This document shows, piece after piece, positions 42,705-54,229 of a stretch of 64,000 nucleotides of DNA. This DNA is from Riptortus pedestris (taxonomy: Eukaryota > Arthropoda > Insecta > Hemiptera > Alydidae). The notes beneath the pieces are model-generated. The model was not told the DNA's origin, made no database searches, and saw only the letters and a program-made list of their open reading frames with translations. Made by a program: the position numbers and the translations under genes. Positions within the stretch are counted from its first letter, which is position 1. Every line of letters begins with the position of its first letter. The DNA lies in NCBI GenBank assembly GCA_019009955.1, contig CM032228.1:8729001-8793000 (forward strand), given 5' to 3'.

Positions 42705-42941
42705 TAGAATAATAAGAGAGAAGTGAACAAAACAATTCAATAAATGTAACAACAATTTACAATGTTTTGGGGCAGTTTCGCACGAGGCACTGACTCGTTC
42801 TTTTGTCCTTCTAACCTCGATGAACAGGTTATGCACGCAGTGTTGCCACTAGCCCGCACTCGATCCAGACTCAACATTTTAAAGCAGGGGGCCCCCGGTG
42901 ACAGCTGTACGCAAGTTTATATAACTGTTAACTGTTACAAT
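42705..42941 (+). repeat. 240-bp repeat E, copy 1
   Basis: TAGAATAATAAGAGAGAAGT, GTAACAACAATTTACAATGT, TCTAACCTCGATGAACAGGT, ATGCACGCAGTGTTGCCACT, TTTATATAACTGTTA. Shared with 44224-44455. A 66-codon open frame crosses it but is not conserved in the second copy. Confidence 0.85.
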
Positions 42942-43248
42942 CGAAATTATACTTGCTTCTAATATTCACTTAACAGTGATTACTTTGTTGCATTTAATGG
43001 CTTTTAATTCCCAACTGGGAAGGAGTATAATTCCAGAGATGTTATTGCCAAGCAGTGCTTACTGAATAATGAAGCTGGAAGCGGTTTCATTCATTTCATG
43101 AATAAAACTGATCAAATATTCATTTTCAATTACCTTCCAGGTTCTACTTACTAAATTTTTCGTGATTTCTACTAAGTTCCTTACCGCTAATCCCAAGGGC
43201 TCCAGCTTACCCCCGAAAAATCTGTTGAGGTAATAATACGTACTTCGC

Positions 43249-43300
43249 GCAGGGGCTGGGTAAACTAAGCAGATTTCTTATTAGCGGAAATGACAAACTA
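43249..43300 (+). repeat. Family A 5' end fragment
   Basis: CGCGCAGGGGCTGGGTAAAC and TAAGCAGATTTCTTATTAG, a diverged 5' end with nothing of the body following. Confidence 0.6.
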
Positions 43301-43550
43301 GTAATGTCATCTCACAATATATTATCTATATCTTAGTGGATGTTTGATGAGTAGTAGTGGAGGTTTATTACAGACAAGCATGCTCTACTAATAGCTAAAG
43401 TATAGCTAGCTTCAAATTTGAGTAACGAGAAAATGGATAAAAGAACAATTAAAGAGCATCAATAGTTTAACACGATTTCTTCATATGTCCATCTTCTCCT
43501 ACCCAGGAGATGACGAAAATGAGGTCCCTTCAACATTGTACATATATAAA

Positions 43551-43741
43551 CTGCTCAAAAACGAATATGTATGGGCCTAGCATACTTTTTTTTATTATTA
43601 TTATTATAAATATCATAAATATTTATTAGAAATTATAGTCTTTCCCCCCCCCATAAAAAATAAATTTAATTAAGATCGATTTAATTAAAATTAATAGGAT
43701 AAGAAAAAAAAAAAACAATATCCCTATTCATTTTTGAGCAG
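43551..43741. mobile_element. Tc1/mariner-type MITE (191 bp)
   Basis: Termini CTGCTCAAAAACGAATA (43551-43567) and its complement (43725-43741) match at 16 of 17 positions, followed inward by TGTATGGG / CCCTATT-like sequence. TA follows the right end, and the left end lies in a TA-rich tract. Terminal CTGCTCAAAAA is a known type of Tc1/mariner end. The interior is non-coding, with ATT repeats and a C10 run. Confidence 0.65.
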
Positions 43742-44223
43742 TATACATGTTTATCCGGTCACCATTTTTGTGTTTGATCGGTACCAAATTCGTTATATAA
43801 TTATTAAATTAAAATTTCCGGTCACCGATATTTTAGTGTTTGAATTCGTTACCAAATTTCGTTATTAATTAATTATTTCATGCAAAACTAAAGGTCGTTA
43901 ATATCACCGTTACTAAACGTCTGATCGGAAAATTTTATAGGTCCAATCTCATTGCAAATTAAATATGCTATAAATATTGTTATGTACAAGTATTCTATAT
44001 TTTTAATATTAACCGAGATATGCATTATTCAGTTTTAACCTTTAGCAAACCCCCACTTCTACTCATGTCATATTAATAATAAGCTGCTGTATCGTGCAAC
44101 CAAGTCACTCCAAAGTTTAATACCAAATATTGTTTTTATTAAAATTTTACTTTGTGAAATTTATGCATATAGGTTGTTTTTATCCACTTCCCCCTTCTTT
44201 TGTTATTTGCTGTGGGAAATGTG

Positions 44224-44455
44224 TAGAATAATAAGAGATAAATGAACAAAACAATTTAATAATTGTAACAACAATTTACAATGTTTTTGGGCAGTTCGCA
44301 CTGGCTAGTTCTTTTGTCATTCTTCTAACCTCGACGAACAGGTTATGCACGCAGTGTTGCCACTAGCCCCCACTCGCTCCCGACTCACTAGTAAATTTTA
44401 AAGCAGGGGGGGCCCGGTAACAGCTCGAAAGGTTTATATAACTGTTACAGTTACA
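44224..44455 (+). repeat. 240-bp repeat E, copy 2
   Basis: Second copy of 42705-42941, inserted in the long family A copy. It differs by small indels (a 10-bp deletion in CACGAGGCACTGACTCG, an added CTAGTAAA). The shared sequence includes ATGCACGCAGTGTTGCCACT. Confidence 0.85.
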
Positions 44456-44925
44456 AAACTAAAAGTAATTGAGATAAAAATTAATCTGCTTCATTAACTG
44501 AGATAAAGTAAATAGTTTTCAATAAAATTCCTTTTTTTCTATTCAGATAAAATCGTAAATTGTTTTGTTCCTTATCCAATAAGATTATTCTCTCTCTATG
44601 TGTACAGCTGTGAGCTGGTTTGGCAGACTTATTTGTTAAAAAAAATTTACAATTCAGACCGTTTTCCCGATAGAGGTTCATCCCTAAAATAGACCACTGA
44701 ATAATTTCTCGTTTCATCATTTGTATTTCGTTCACTTAATAGTTCACTGTGGTGTCTACGTGGTTACCAGTATGTTATAGATTTAGGTCTTATTGTGTAG
44801 AACTACACACCTGGGAAATCTGCTTAGTTTACCCAGCTCTTGCGGAACGGACTTATTTTGATTTTGCTCGCCTTGAGGCAATAGGCTGTGGCCTAGTTTG
44901 CCCGTAGGAAACTCTGGGCCTGGTG

Positions 44926-44975
44926 GCTCGTGGGAAATCTGCTTAGGCTACGCAGCATTTGCGTGACGGGCATTC
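44926..44975 (-). repeat. Family A 5' end fragment
   Basis: GTGGGAAATCTGCTTAGGCT, ACGCAGCATTTGCGTGACGG. An isolated reverse 5' end about 70 bp beyond the preceding copy's own 5' end. Confidence 0.7.
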
Positions 44976-45295
44976 AATTCTTTGAGGCGGGGGTGCGTTA
45001 TCCCCTTTAAATAGAAAAAAATAATTCCAAACATTGCGCCTCTACCAGGAATCTCTGAGAGCTGAGCAAGTGAGTATGACATAATTGACAGCTGTTGTAT
45101 ATGTTGCTGATAATATGAGGAGCATGTCAGGGCCATCTGTGTAGTAGTTGGAACAGCTCAAGGAGCAACTTGTAACTGGCTACAATCTATCCTAAAGCAA
45201 TTAATTAGTTAATAATCCAACTAACAAGCCATTACCACCACAATACAATAAGTCTCACACGTCCTGTGAGCAGTTTCAGCCAAGGGTTTCCCTTA

Positions 45296-45580
<285 letters not shown>

Positions 45581-45599
45581 ACACACAGACACACACATT

Positions 45600-45860
45600 A
45601 GTTTGCCTGTTACCGCTCTAGCAATCGCAATTTTAGTTTGGTCGTTACCAAATAAAGATATTTAAACTTTTTATGTAAAACTAAAGATTGAGTTTGGTGA
45701 TGGATGAAATCTGATTTGTGGGGGGAGGGGGTTAGTACGGATGAATTTTGAGATTTTGTAACATCTCCGTTATGACATGGATCGAAAATGTACACTAAGC
45801 AACTTTATTTCAATTTAAATTTCCTACAAATTCTTTCACATACTTAAATACCAGTATTCT
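45600..45860 (-). repeat. Family A middle fragment
   Basis: GTTACCGCTCTAGCAATCGC, TTAGTTTGGTCGTTACCAAA, TTTTTATGTAAAACTAAAGA, GTAACATCTCCGTTATGACA: the family A segment inward of the AT core, reversed. The preceding (AG)n tract sits exactly where (AT)n lies in other copies. Confidence 0.65.
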
Positions 45861-46489
45861 ATGTCTTCCCCTCATTATAGTTTATAGTATTATATAAATG
45901 CTGAGCAACTGCCCCCACCTTACAGAGACAATGTATCTCATCACAAATTATTTTAGATCGATATTTATGTCAAATATTTAGTAGTTTTAATTAATAATTG
46001 AACATTATTTAAAGCATTCATCTTGTTTGTAAAAACATCCCTCAAACATGAAGTTCTTTAGTTTATTTTTAAACAAAGAGTATTTTTTAATAGATTTGAT
46101 ACAATCCGGAAGAACGTTAAACTCCTGAAAATGACACGATTTTCTCAAAATATTTGTTTATAGTTGGGGGCTTGGACATATTCTTGAATCTTCATTTATG
46201 ATTATGATTTTAGCTATTTTTGAAAAAATAAGTTCGTATTTTTTTTCTACACAAAAAATATAATTTGGTACATATATATATTCAGGGAAAAGTCATTATT
46301 TTTGACTCCTTAAAAAGTAGACGACAAGAGTCTCTTAACTTTCTTTTGTATATGAACGTTATTGCTCTCATTTGCACGTTGTTATTGATGTTAAATAATG
46401 GTTGTTCTACACATTTTCTCGAAATAAAAATATTGAGTTTATGCCCTCACCAAACCCCAACTTAAATTAATCCGATTCTTGGTTAAAAA

Positions 46490-47004
46490 GTCCGTCACAC
46501 AGGGCTGTGTAAACTAAGCAGATTTCCCACGTGAAGTTTTACAATAGACAAATTTCACGAGAGCCGAACAGTTACTGAACGGCCGAACTTGCTAGCCAGA
46601 ACTCACGACTACAACCGAAGTTAGCCGATCTCATCATGCCCGTTACGCTCAATAAAATACAAATATCCCGGTTAATATTCAAGATAGAGAATAAGTGTAT
46701 ATAAAAATATTTATAGTAAATTTAATTTTCGAAATGATTGGTTTTATAAAATTTTCCAATCCGACGGATAGTAACTGAGATATTTCGAAATTTCGAAATT
46801 CCCTCCTTCTAACCCCCCCTCCCAATGGTCCGATTTCAGGCCGTTAACGAACTTGATCTTCCTTTTTACATAAAACGATTAAATACCGAGTTTGGTGACG
46901 ATTAAACAAAAAATATGTTAATAGACAAATATTTATATATAATATATAAATTATATATTATATATATATATATAGTTTTGAAGCATTGAGGGAAATCAGC
47001 TAAA
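46490..47004 (+). mobile_element. Family A element, GAGAGCCGAACAGTT subfamily
   Basis: GTCCGTCACACAGGGCTGTG start, ACGAGAGCCGAACAGTTACT, AATATCCCGGTTAATATTCA, CCGACGGATAGTAACTGAGA, TTTTTACATAAAACGATTAA, a short (AT)n core and a shortened end (GAGGGAAATCAGCTAAAA), losing most of the segment after the core. Confidence 0.75.
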
Positions 47005-47229
47005 ATATGGAGCACACTGTTAGATGAGATCACCAGTTTGTCGTGCAGTGCTTGGGCAATGTTCATGTTGTATCATGCAGATCCTGTTTGAAGGTATTTT
47101 CTGATGAACATTTGTTACTTTTAGGATTAACTTTAAGCCAATTATCATAAGATAATATATTGTAATATCTGATCTATAGCTTCAAGAAATTACAGGGCAA
47201 TTGAGTGGCTACTAGGATAAAATTAAATT

Positions 47230-47385
47230 ATTTATTAACGTCCACTTTTTGCAACTAAGGCTATTGGAGACGGGTTATCTACAGGTACCACCCTTGTTCT
47301 AGCCTGGGTGGGAACATGGATTTTATTATTGAATTGTGCTGGAATCGAAACCACCGCTCTAGATTTACCATGTGAGATTAAAGCT
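47230..47385 (-). mobile_element. tRNA-derived SINE, diverged
   Basis: Minus-strand copy: B-box-like GGTTTCGATTCCAGC near 47340, CACCCAGGCTAGAACAAGGG, GTACCTGTAGATAACCCGTC and CAAAAAGTGGACGTTAATAA tail. The A-box end is truncated after ATGGTAAATCTAGAGC. Confidence 0.7.
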
Positions 47386-47574
47386 TACTAGGATAAGCTT
47401 TGGCCTCAATTCGACATGGAACTGACTTATGTTGTAATTATATTAGTTTGTTCTTACTTAATCCTTTCCAATTTTCTTTTAGACCTCTTTTCCTTATCTA
47501 GTTGGTTAAGCCGTGTGGTGTAATGTAATTATTAGTTCGGATTGAATGGTCAAGGGCGGCGTTCTGGAGGTTTC

Positions 47575-48190
47575 AGCTACTGTGGTTGTTTTCAGCACGC
47601 GACTCCGAAAAAATCATTCAAATGTCTATCGATCCTACTTCCGGCACGAGGAAAATCCGTATACAAGTACATACATATCAATATTACCAATCAAAAGGAA
47701 ATCATTTTTCCTTCTTTACAGAACTCAATATTTAAGCGTTTCTTGAAAAATGTAAAATTAAGATAGTAAACGGCTAAAATTTAGCGAGATAGTAATCTGA
47801 ATATGAATAACACAGCTTATAGCAATATTAACTCTCTGCAGTATTAATTTTCAACAAAATATATAATTTATATTTTTTTTTCCTTCTTTTCACTATACCT
47901 CCTCTTTACTATCGATCGTACATCGGTGACAATAAAAATGAGGCCCGTTTAAAAGTGTATAATCACCAATACTAATTCATGTATATTACCAAATCCAAAG
48001 GAAATCATTTTTTTATCGCTTTTAGAATTCGATATACAACCATTTCTTAGAAAATGGCTAAAATTTAGCTGGATAGAAATCTGTAACATATATAGGCTTT
48101 TACCAACTCTAATTCCTTGCTTATCATTTAACTAATATTAACCAAAATATATAATTTATATATTTTTTCTTTATCTCACTACCCCTGAAA
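47575..48190 (-). repeat. Diverged family A-like segments in tandem duplication
   Basis: Two segments (about 47628-47905 and 47921-48190) share CAAAAGGAAATCATTTTT / CCAAAGGAAATCATTTTT, GAACTCAATATTTAAGCGTT-like, GGCTAAAATTTAGC, AACTCT, and AAAATATATAATTTATAT in order. Each begins with CGATCCTACTTCC- or GATCGTACATCGG-type sequence and GAGGCCCGTTTAAAA, reminiscent of the family A 3' part in reverse. Confidence 0.5.
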
Positions 48191-48244
48191 TGAGGGAATA
48201 TATTCATACACGTATCTTGACTTGTATATCCCGTCTTGAGAGTC

Positions 48245-48336
48245 ATGAATTTTAGCTGATTCTTCTAAGGGGAACATTGCCTCAAATGTCCATCGATTCT
48301 ATGTAGTAGATGACGAAAATGTGGTCCGTTCAAAAT

Positions 48337-48398
<62 letters not shown>

Positions 48399-48620
48399 AA
48401 TCAAAGTTCGTTAAAACGCTGATGGACTGGTAGAAGAAGAGAGAAGAGAGAAGAGTGGGGGGGGGAGTCAGAGGAGAGTAATTTCAAATGTTCGACATAT
48501 CTTCGTTATTATAGGTCGGATGGAAAAAAGGTACAAAGCCAGTCTTACTGAAAATTTAATTTCCTATAAATCTTTTTATATACATATTTTCTCTTTAACC
48601 CTCGGTCGGGCGCGTCAAAA
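48245..48620 (-). repeat. Family A 3' fragment with (AT)n
   Basis: TTTTAGCTGATTCTTCTAAG (degraded palindrome), CAAATGTCCATCGATTCTAT, GATGACGAAAATGTGGTCCG, an (AT)n core 48345-48394, AAGTTCGTTAAAACGCTGAT and a G-rich tract, matching family A in reverse with shortening. Confidence 0.65.
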
Positions 48621-48933
48621 ATATTCCGCCTTCAGAGCTACAACCTCAACCGTTTTTTTACAGAAATACAGTTTTTTAATATATATATTTTGCACTAAAA
48701 TGTTCAGTGTGTAATTAGAAATCATTTCTGAGGAAGTATTTGTTTGAAAGAAAGTAAATAATTTTCAAAATTGTCACGTACTATAATAAAAAAATCATGG
48801 TAGATAATATAACCAAGTTGGTTATTGATTCATTGTTATTAAAACCGTGGACGATAATTTTTAAAATATAATTAAAACATACAAATACAAAAAGAAATAG
48901 TTTAAATTTGTTTAAATGCACATGTCTTAATTA

Positions 48934-49083
48934 TTATCTCTTTTGCAGAGCTGCATTACAATTAGGACAAGGCGTGGAACTATGTTGTAAACAAATTTTG
49001 CTTTTTGCAAATCTCACAAGAATAATGAGTAAACCTACATTTCTTTTCAGTTTTGCTTGCTTCACATCATTTGCTTTAGTTCG
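48934..49083 (-). pseudogene. Possible piggyBac-like cysteine-rich tail
   Basis: One minus frame reads RTKANDVKQAKLKRN then, with shifts, THYSCEICKK, ICLQHSSTPCPNC and a stop at 48934-48936. The cysteine/histidine spacing (CxxC, CxxH, CxxC) is like the zinc-binding C-terminal domain of piggyBac-family transposases. No upstream catalytic part is recognisable, and two shifts are needed, so this is a weak call. Other zinc-knuckle proteins could give the same pattern. Confidence 0.3.
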
Positions 49084-49704
49084 TTGTAGTGGAGGGACTT
49101 ATTTTATGCTGTTCTGTACTTGAGTTCAATCTATGGTCCAATGAGTCTCTGTACTCTTCAAGTTTTCGTCCCTAGTTCGGTTGGTAAAACGTCTACTGTT
49201 GTCACTGCGTCATACAATATTTTCTTGAATAAGTTCTTCAGAAAGCACATGTATGAGCAAAATGATAGAAAAATTAGTTTATATAGTTCCATTTAATAAA
49301 GAGAAAGTTAATTGATGTATATATTTATGAAATACAGATTTCAAAAAAACTTACGAGATCGAGCGCGTGGTATCTAGGAGATTAAACTGAGTGACAGGTG
49401 AAACACACGACTCCATCAAACACAGTGACAATACTGAGCTCGAGGGCCTATAAACCACATAACTCGAAGCACTACACCACCACTCTCTGCTAGGAGAGTG
49501 GCAAATATTTTTCTAGAAACCGTGTATCTCAGAGATCCCGCGCCCGACGGGGGTTAATGTATATTAACAGGGATATTTGATTTTTTTAGTTTTCAGCACT
49601 CAGTAAGCCCCCCACCCCCACTCATGTCATCTTAACAAGAAGCAGATTTGTCATGAAAACACTTTATGAAGTTTAAAATGTGCGAAATACATGATGTTGC
49701 ATGA

Positions 49705-49706
<2 letters not shown>

Positions 49707-49755
<49 letters not shown>

Positions 49756-49800
49756 TCATTTATTTATTTCTATTATTATTATTATTATTTTAATTTATTG
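49707..49800. repeat. (AT)n and (TTA)n microsatellites
   Basis: AT dinucleotides 49707-49751, followed after a short gap by TTATTATTATTATTATTAT near 49770-49790. Just upstream, a family A long-type trace (ATATTAACAGGGATATTTG, CCACCCCCACTCATGTCATC) is visible near 49562-49632. Confidence 0.9.
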
Positions 49801-51237
49801 CGAGAATCAACAGACGAAGCGACGACGAACGTGGATCCAAATTCTATTTTAGTTATCTAAGATAAGCTTTAATCTATACCAACAATTGTACAAACATCAC
49901 GTTAAGCCTGTATTTACACACAAGCAACGTTACCAGACCAACACACAAATAACATACTAGAAACGTAAACAACATAATAAGGATACGGACTACAACCCAC
50001 CACAAGAAAACAATTTACTTGGACTTTAAGAGGTAAGTAAACAGACTTGGACTAAAACTTAAAAACTTAATACGGGGAACAGATGCATAAAACCTACTGA
50101 CTAACGGACATCTAACGCAGTACAACTTTTGTCGGGCTTGAAGATAGTGCCATCGCATTTATAATGGCGGTTCTAACCCTTTATTTGATTTATTAATTTA
50201 TTTTCAGTCTAACCTTATATTTAACAAATATGCTATAATCTGAAATCCTTTGCAAAGGGGAAATCCTGTTAAAGTAAAGTAATATATATGATTCATTTCT
50301 CAAAGTATTTTTGTCTATTTTTCGAAGCGGATCTCCATGATAGCCAAATTGTCAACAGCCCCATTCCGAAATCTATAGAAAACTTCTTTTTCTGTAATCG
50401 TTGAATAATGGTAACATTACTAAACTGAAATGAGTGAAGAAAGTGAAACAGATTGCAATAGAGTGAAGAAAGTGAATTGCCTTCTTAATTAGTAATTAGT
50501 ATAAATTAAAAAATAATTTGAAGTTGGAAATTAAATGCTTTTAAATGTTTCTTCTAACATTGGAAAAGAATTTATTTTAACAAAATTTATAGAAATTGAA
50601 ATGTGAATGAATTATTGGTGGATATAATCAATAGTATTTTAAAATTTAAATATAATAATAATTACCTTACCTTATTTATAACCTGCACTTGTTTTATAAC
50701 TGCACTACTTCACAATCATCACTAGTTGTTTTATAACTATGCCTTATAACCTTTCACAACCATGCTTATAACCTATCCAACAACATACCATAATCTTCAC
50801 CAACATCTTAATTTTGTTCATATTATGGTTAGATCTGATCATTTATTACACGATTAACAGAAAAAAGTTAATATTACCACTCCGTGACGAAAGTAGAATT
50901 TACAGTACAACTCTCGTGAAATTAACCAGACTCCGGCTTCGCTGTTTCGTGTGGTAATACGTTTCACTCGTGTTGTAAAATGATCTACTTCCGTCACTTG
51001 TATAATAAATAACTATTATGCTCCCAAACTAGCGTTGGCCAATAAGAGGAGTTCATTAGCCATGAAAGTCCTGAAATAGGTTCAAAGAATAGTATAGCGA
51101 CTCAGAGCAGATTTAAATATTTACGAAATGTTCCGAGTGGATTTAGAGAAATGCTGGTTAAATTGGTTTTATTATAATAGTGGAGGAAGACTGAGGGGGG
51201 GCTGAGATCCTCTGAGTGCTGGAGAAATGGAGGCCAT
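49801..51237. other. Unassigned interval
   Basis: AT-rich with no repeat-family match. A pyrimidine/AACC pattern (TTATAACCT, TTATAACTATG) recurs loosely at 50690-50790. No open frame of interest. Confidence 0.4.
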
Positions 51238-51243
51238 TTATCC

Positions 51244-51245
<2 letters not shown>

Positions 51246-51290
<45 letters not shown>
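51246..51290. repeat. (AG)n microsatellite
   Basis: About 45 bp of AG, followed at 51325-51338 by a run of about 12 C. Confidence 0.95.
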
Positions 51291-51292
<2 letters not shown>

Positions 51293-51659
51293 GGTGTCAT
51301 CCTTGAGACCGGGCCTAACTAGGAACCCCCCCCCCCCCTACTCCTGCCAGGATGTAGCAAACCCAACTACAATTTTCCAGGATAAACCATAGATCTGCCA
51401 GCAGCCGATAAGCATTAACAGGATCTTGGTTTACCCATGTTAGTTAGGAATACACATGGTTAAACTTAAGATACCATCCTTGGAACCAGTCATGTGTTGC
51501 AACAAATTAGTCAGAAATACGAAAATAATGAATACAAATCAATAACCATTTAATTTATTGCACAATAAGTAGCAAATATCAGGAATGTAGTAAGTTAGAA
51601 ATTATAAACATTAATAAAGTATAGAAGGAATTCCGTATTTTATTTTTTCTGTGGTATTT

Positions 51660-51855
51660 ATATGACCCGTCCCAATTAGCCCTACTAGCGAATAGTGGGC
51701 GTTATCCTACGCGCATGATTGGGACTAAGAATTTTATTTAGCGATTTTGTCCCTAGATAAATTCCTGTTACCAATGCGGGAATCGAACTCACTACTCTAG
51801 GCTTACCATGTGAGGTTAAGGCCAACACTTTAACTCACATGGCTAACTTGACTTT
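51660..51855 (-). mobile_element. tRNA-derived SINE
   Basis: Minus-strand copy: A-box-like TTAGCCATGTGAGTTAAAG (about 51829-51847), B-box-like GAGTTCGATTCCCGCATTG (51772-51790), body TTTATCTAGGGACAAAATCG and GGGCTAATTGGGACGGGTCA tail. Confidence 0.75.
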
Positions 51856-52099
51856 TAACGACTATAGTTAATGCTTTTTAGGTATATTATATCTATTTAA
51901 AATTTATTTATACAGAAAAGCTGTTGGCAGGCTGTGAATTCTAAGCAGATTTTCACCGTGACGCTTTGATTCACAACTGGTCTAATCCCATCATATATTC
52001 TTTATTTCCAAATAAATATCAAGTGAGTAGAATTTGGCGGACAATAAAATTTTAATTAATGAAGTCAGTAAATATCAATTGAAAGCAAAGTTAAGTATT

Positions 52100-52690
52100 T
52101 ATGCATGGAATATGACACACCATGATATTTTCACGTATTGGTAAAATGAGAATATTAAGACAAGAAAACACAAAAATATCATTTGGTATTTATGTCAGGG
52201 AAATTGTGTATGGAAAGTCAAATTTACAAAGAGATTGGTTATGTGCTATTTTCCGACTCATAGTGTAAGTAAATGGTTTTGTTTTCGATTTTTTCACCTT
52301 CTGACCTTTCCCCACCCTCTCCCTCCGGTCCGATTTAAACCTTTAACGCACTTGATTTTTAGTTTTAGGTGAAAAATATAAATATGAGTTTGGTAAGTAT
52401 CGAAAACTAATTGCGACTTCTAGAGTGATAACTGACTATTGATGTGTATATATAATGGGTACCAGCATATGTTTGCTAAGTCTTTCATATGGAGTGTGCT
52501 GAGTTACTGGAGCTAAAGTTGGTCTCCCCACAAAAGGGAATATAATAAGTTGGAAGCAATGGAAATGTGGATCCGGCGTAGAATAACGAGAACTAGTTGG
52601 ACTCATAAAAAATCACACGTGGATATTCCAGTTGTGGTAAGTGAGAGAAGTGGGGGAAACTTCATGGGCAAATCATAAGGCACAACGACT
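52100..52690 (+). repeat. A-like/LINE composite, duplication copy 1
   Basis: Contains GGAATATGACACACCATGAT, 'AAAACACAAAAATATCA', GGTCCGATTTAAACCTTTAA, ATTGCGACTTCTAGAGTGAT (diverged family A 3' region), a short GTATATATAA core and then a LINE fragment. The LINE part includes GGGTACCAGCATATG, GGGAATATAATAAGTTGGAA and AATGGAAATGTGGATC (peptide KLEAMEMWIRRRI). The same order recurs at 52848-53540 with a period of about 750 bp. Confidence 0.75.
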
Positions 52691-52847
52691 CCATCACAAA
52701 TATATTTCATCACATATACATCACTTGGCGTAAGCATGTTTCTTTTTTGTTCGTTTGTTAGCAGCTGATGTTGGCACGTTACTGCCGAAAGGCCTTGTGC
52801 GCTAATAAAGAAATTGATGGGAAGGCTTTCTGTTATTAAGTATATAA

Positions 52848-53183
52848 ACTGGGAATATGACGTTCCATGACATTATCACGTACTGTTTAAACGAGATAAT
52901 AATAACTAGAAAACACAAAAATCTCAATTAGTATTTAAGATAGGGAAAATGTTTATAGAAAATCAAATTTTCAACAAGATTGGTTATATTTTATTTTTTC
53001 ACTCATTGATGAGGTAATTTTTTTTAGTTTTCGATTTTTTCGCCTTCTAACCCTCACCCACCCCTCTCTCCGGCCGGATTTAAACCTTGAACGCACTAGG
53101 TTTTTAGTTTTAAATGTAAAGTATATATATCGAGTTTAGCAAGTGTCTAAAAAAATTACGACTTCTTGATCGATAACTGACAA

Positions 53184-53258
<75 letters not shown>

Positions 53259-53540
53259 ATACCAGCATATATAGTCTAACATTTTCGTATGTAGTGTGGT
53301 GATTTACGGGAGCGAAAGTCGGACTAGCCACAAAAGGGAATATAATAGGTTGGAAGCAATGGAAATGTGGATCTGGCGCAGAATCTCTAGAGCTAGTTGG
53401 ATTCATAAAAAAATCCAACGTGAACATTCCAGATGTGGCGAGTGAGAGCTAAATTCTTATCACGTTCATTAAAAAAGAAGAATGAAAGTTTTTGGCCATA
53501 TCATAAAACACAACGACTCCATTACAAATACAATTAAAGG
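52848..53540 (+). repeat. A-like/LINE composite, duplication copy 2
   Basis: Same blocks as 52100-52690: GGAATATGACGTTCCATGAC, CTAGAAAACACAAAAATCTC, CCGGATTTAAACCTTGAAC, ATTACGACTTCTTGATCGAT, then a long (AT)n core (53186-53254) and the LINE fragment (ATACCAGCATATATAG, GGTTGGAAGCAATGGAAATG). The intervening 52691-52847 has no family match. Confidence 0.75.
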
Positions 53541-53625
53541 TAAGGCCCTTGGGCATAGGGGAAGAGGGGGGACAAGAAAATCCTATTTTGAAGGTATCAA
53601 GCTACTTATGGATTCCGGTGGGCAA
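53287..53625 (+). pseudogene. RTE-like LINE, C-terminal reverse transcriptase fragment
   Basis: The plus strand encodes, in order, VVIYGSESRTSHKREYNRLE, AMEMWIWRRISRASWIHKKI (53296-53420) and, after a stop at 53443 and a frameshift, MKVFGHIIKHNDSITNTIKG and HRGRGGTRKSYFEGIK (about 53485-53610). The order YG-E-T, RLEAMEMWxWRR, a Trp, K-R-(L/M)KxxGHIIxH and GRGxxRKS is characteristic of the C-terminal end of LINE proteins often annotated as endonuclease-reverse transcriptase (RTE/CR1-like). The polymerase core is absent and the fragment is non-functional. It has a second, poorer copy at 52490-52690, duplicated together with its flank. Confidence 0.8.
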
Positions 53626-53640
53626 AGTATAAAATAACAC

Positions 53641-53669
53641 AATGACTGCATCGATTAAGACCATCATGG

Positions 53670-53719
<50 letters not shown>

Positions 53720-53816
53720 GAAGGGACCTAATTTTCGTTGCCTAGCTAGGATTAATTGAAAATAGCTCCTAAGTACAATCTCAATAGCTGATTTTCCTTA
53801 AGAGAAATCTGCTAAA
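53641..53816 (+). repeat. Family A 3' end fragment with (AT)n
   Basis: (AT)n 53676-53714, TTTTGAAGGGACCTAATTTT, AGTACAATCTCAATAGCTGA and the 3' end GATTTTCCTTAAGAGAAATC + TGCTAAA. Confidence 0.8.
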
Positions 53817-54229
53817 TGGTAAAATTCCAATAAAACCAATGAATTGGTTGAATCTATCAGATAATGTAGGATTGTTTGTTTACGATTCTGGAACCAATAA
53901 CAATAATAGGCTCTGGCCAGTTGTTGGTCTGATTGTGGCTGGTCCTTTGAACAAAGACCGCTGTGCTTTAATACTCTTATCAAAGAGTCCATCTAAGTAT
54001 CTTATGGTCAGGCTTACAGCTTATTGATGTCTGTTAACTAAATCAAATCACCATCCACACAGAACTACACAATGGCTTTAATTGGTGAATGTTAGTCAAA
54101 ACTAAATTGTCATTCAGTATTGTTATTGAATCAAATGATTTATATTAGAAGACTTCTCTCAAACGAAATCAGATTTTGAGGACGCAAATACCATATTTAT
54201 TTTGTATTTGCATTGCAGCTTTAAGTGGT

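Larger units (their letters stand above)
43465..44857 (-). mobile_element. Family A, long variant, with two nested insertions
   Basis: From the 3' side (GATTTCTTCATATGTCCATC, CCTACCCAGGAGATGACGAA) through the common half to the long-type body (CCCCACTTCTACTCATGTCA, TTTGTATTTCGTTCACTTAA) and the 5' end GGGAAATCTGCTTAGTTTAC near 44816. It is interrupted by a mariner-type MITE (43551-43741) at the usual AT core position and by repeat E copy 2 (44224-44455). The age order is therefore A first, then the two insertions. Confidence 0.75.
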
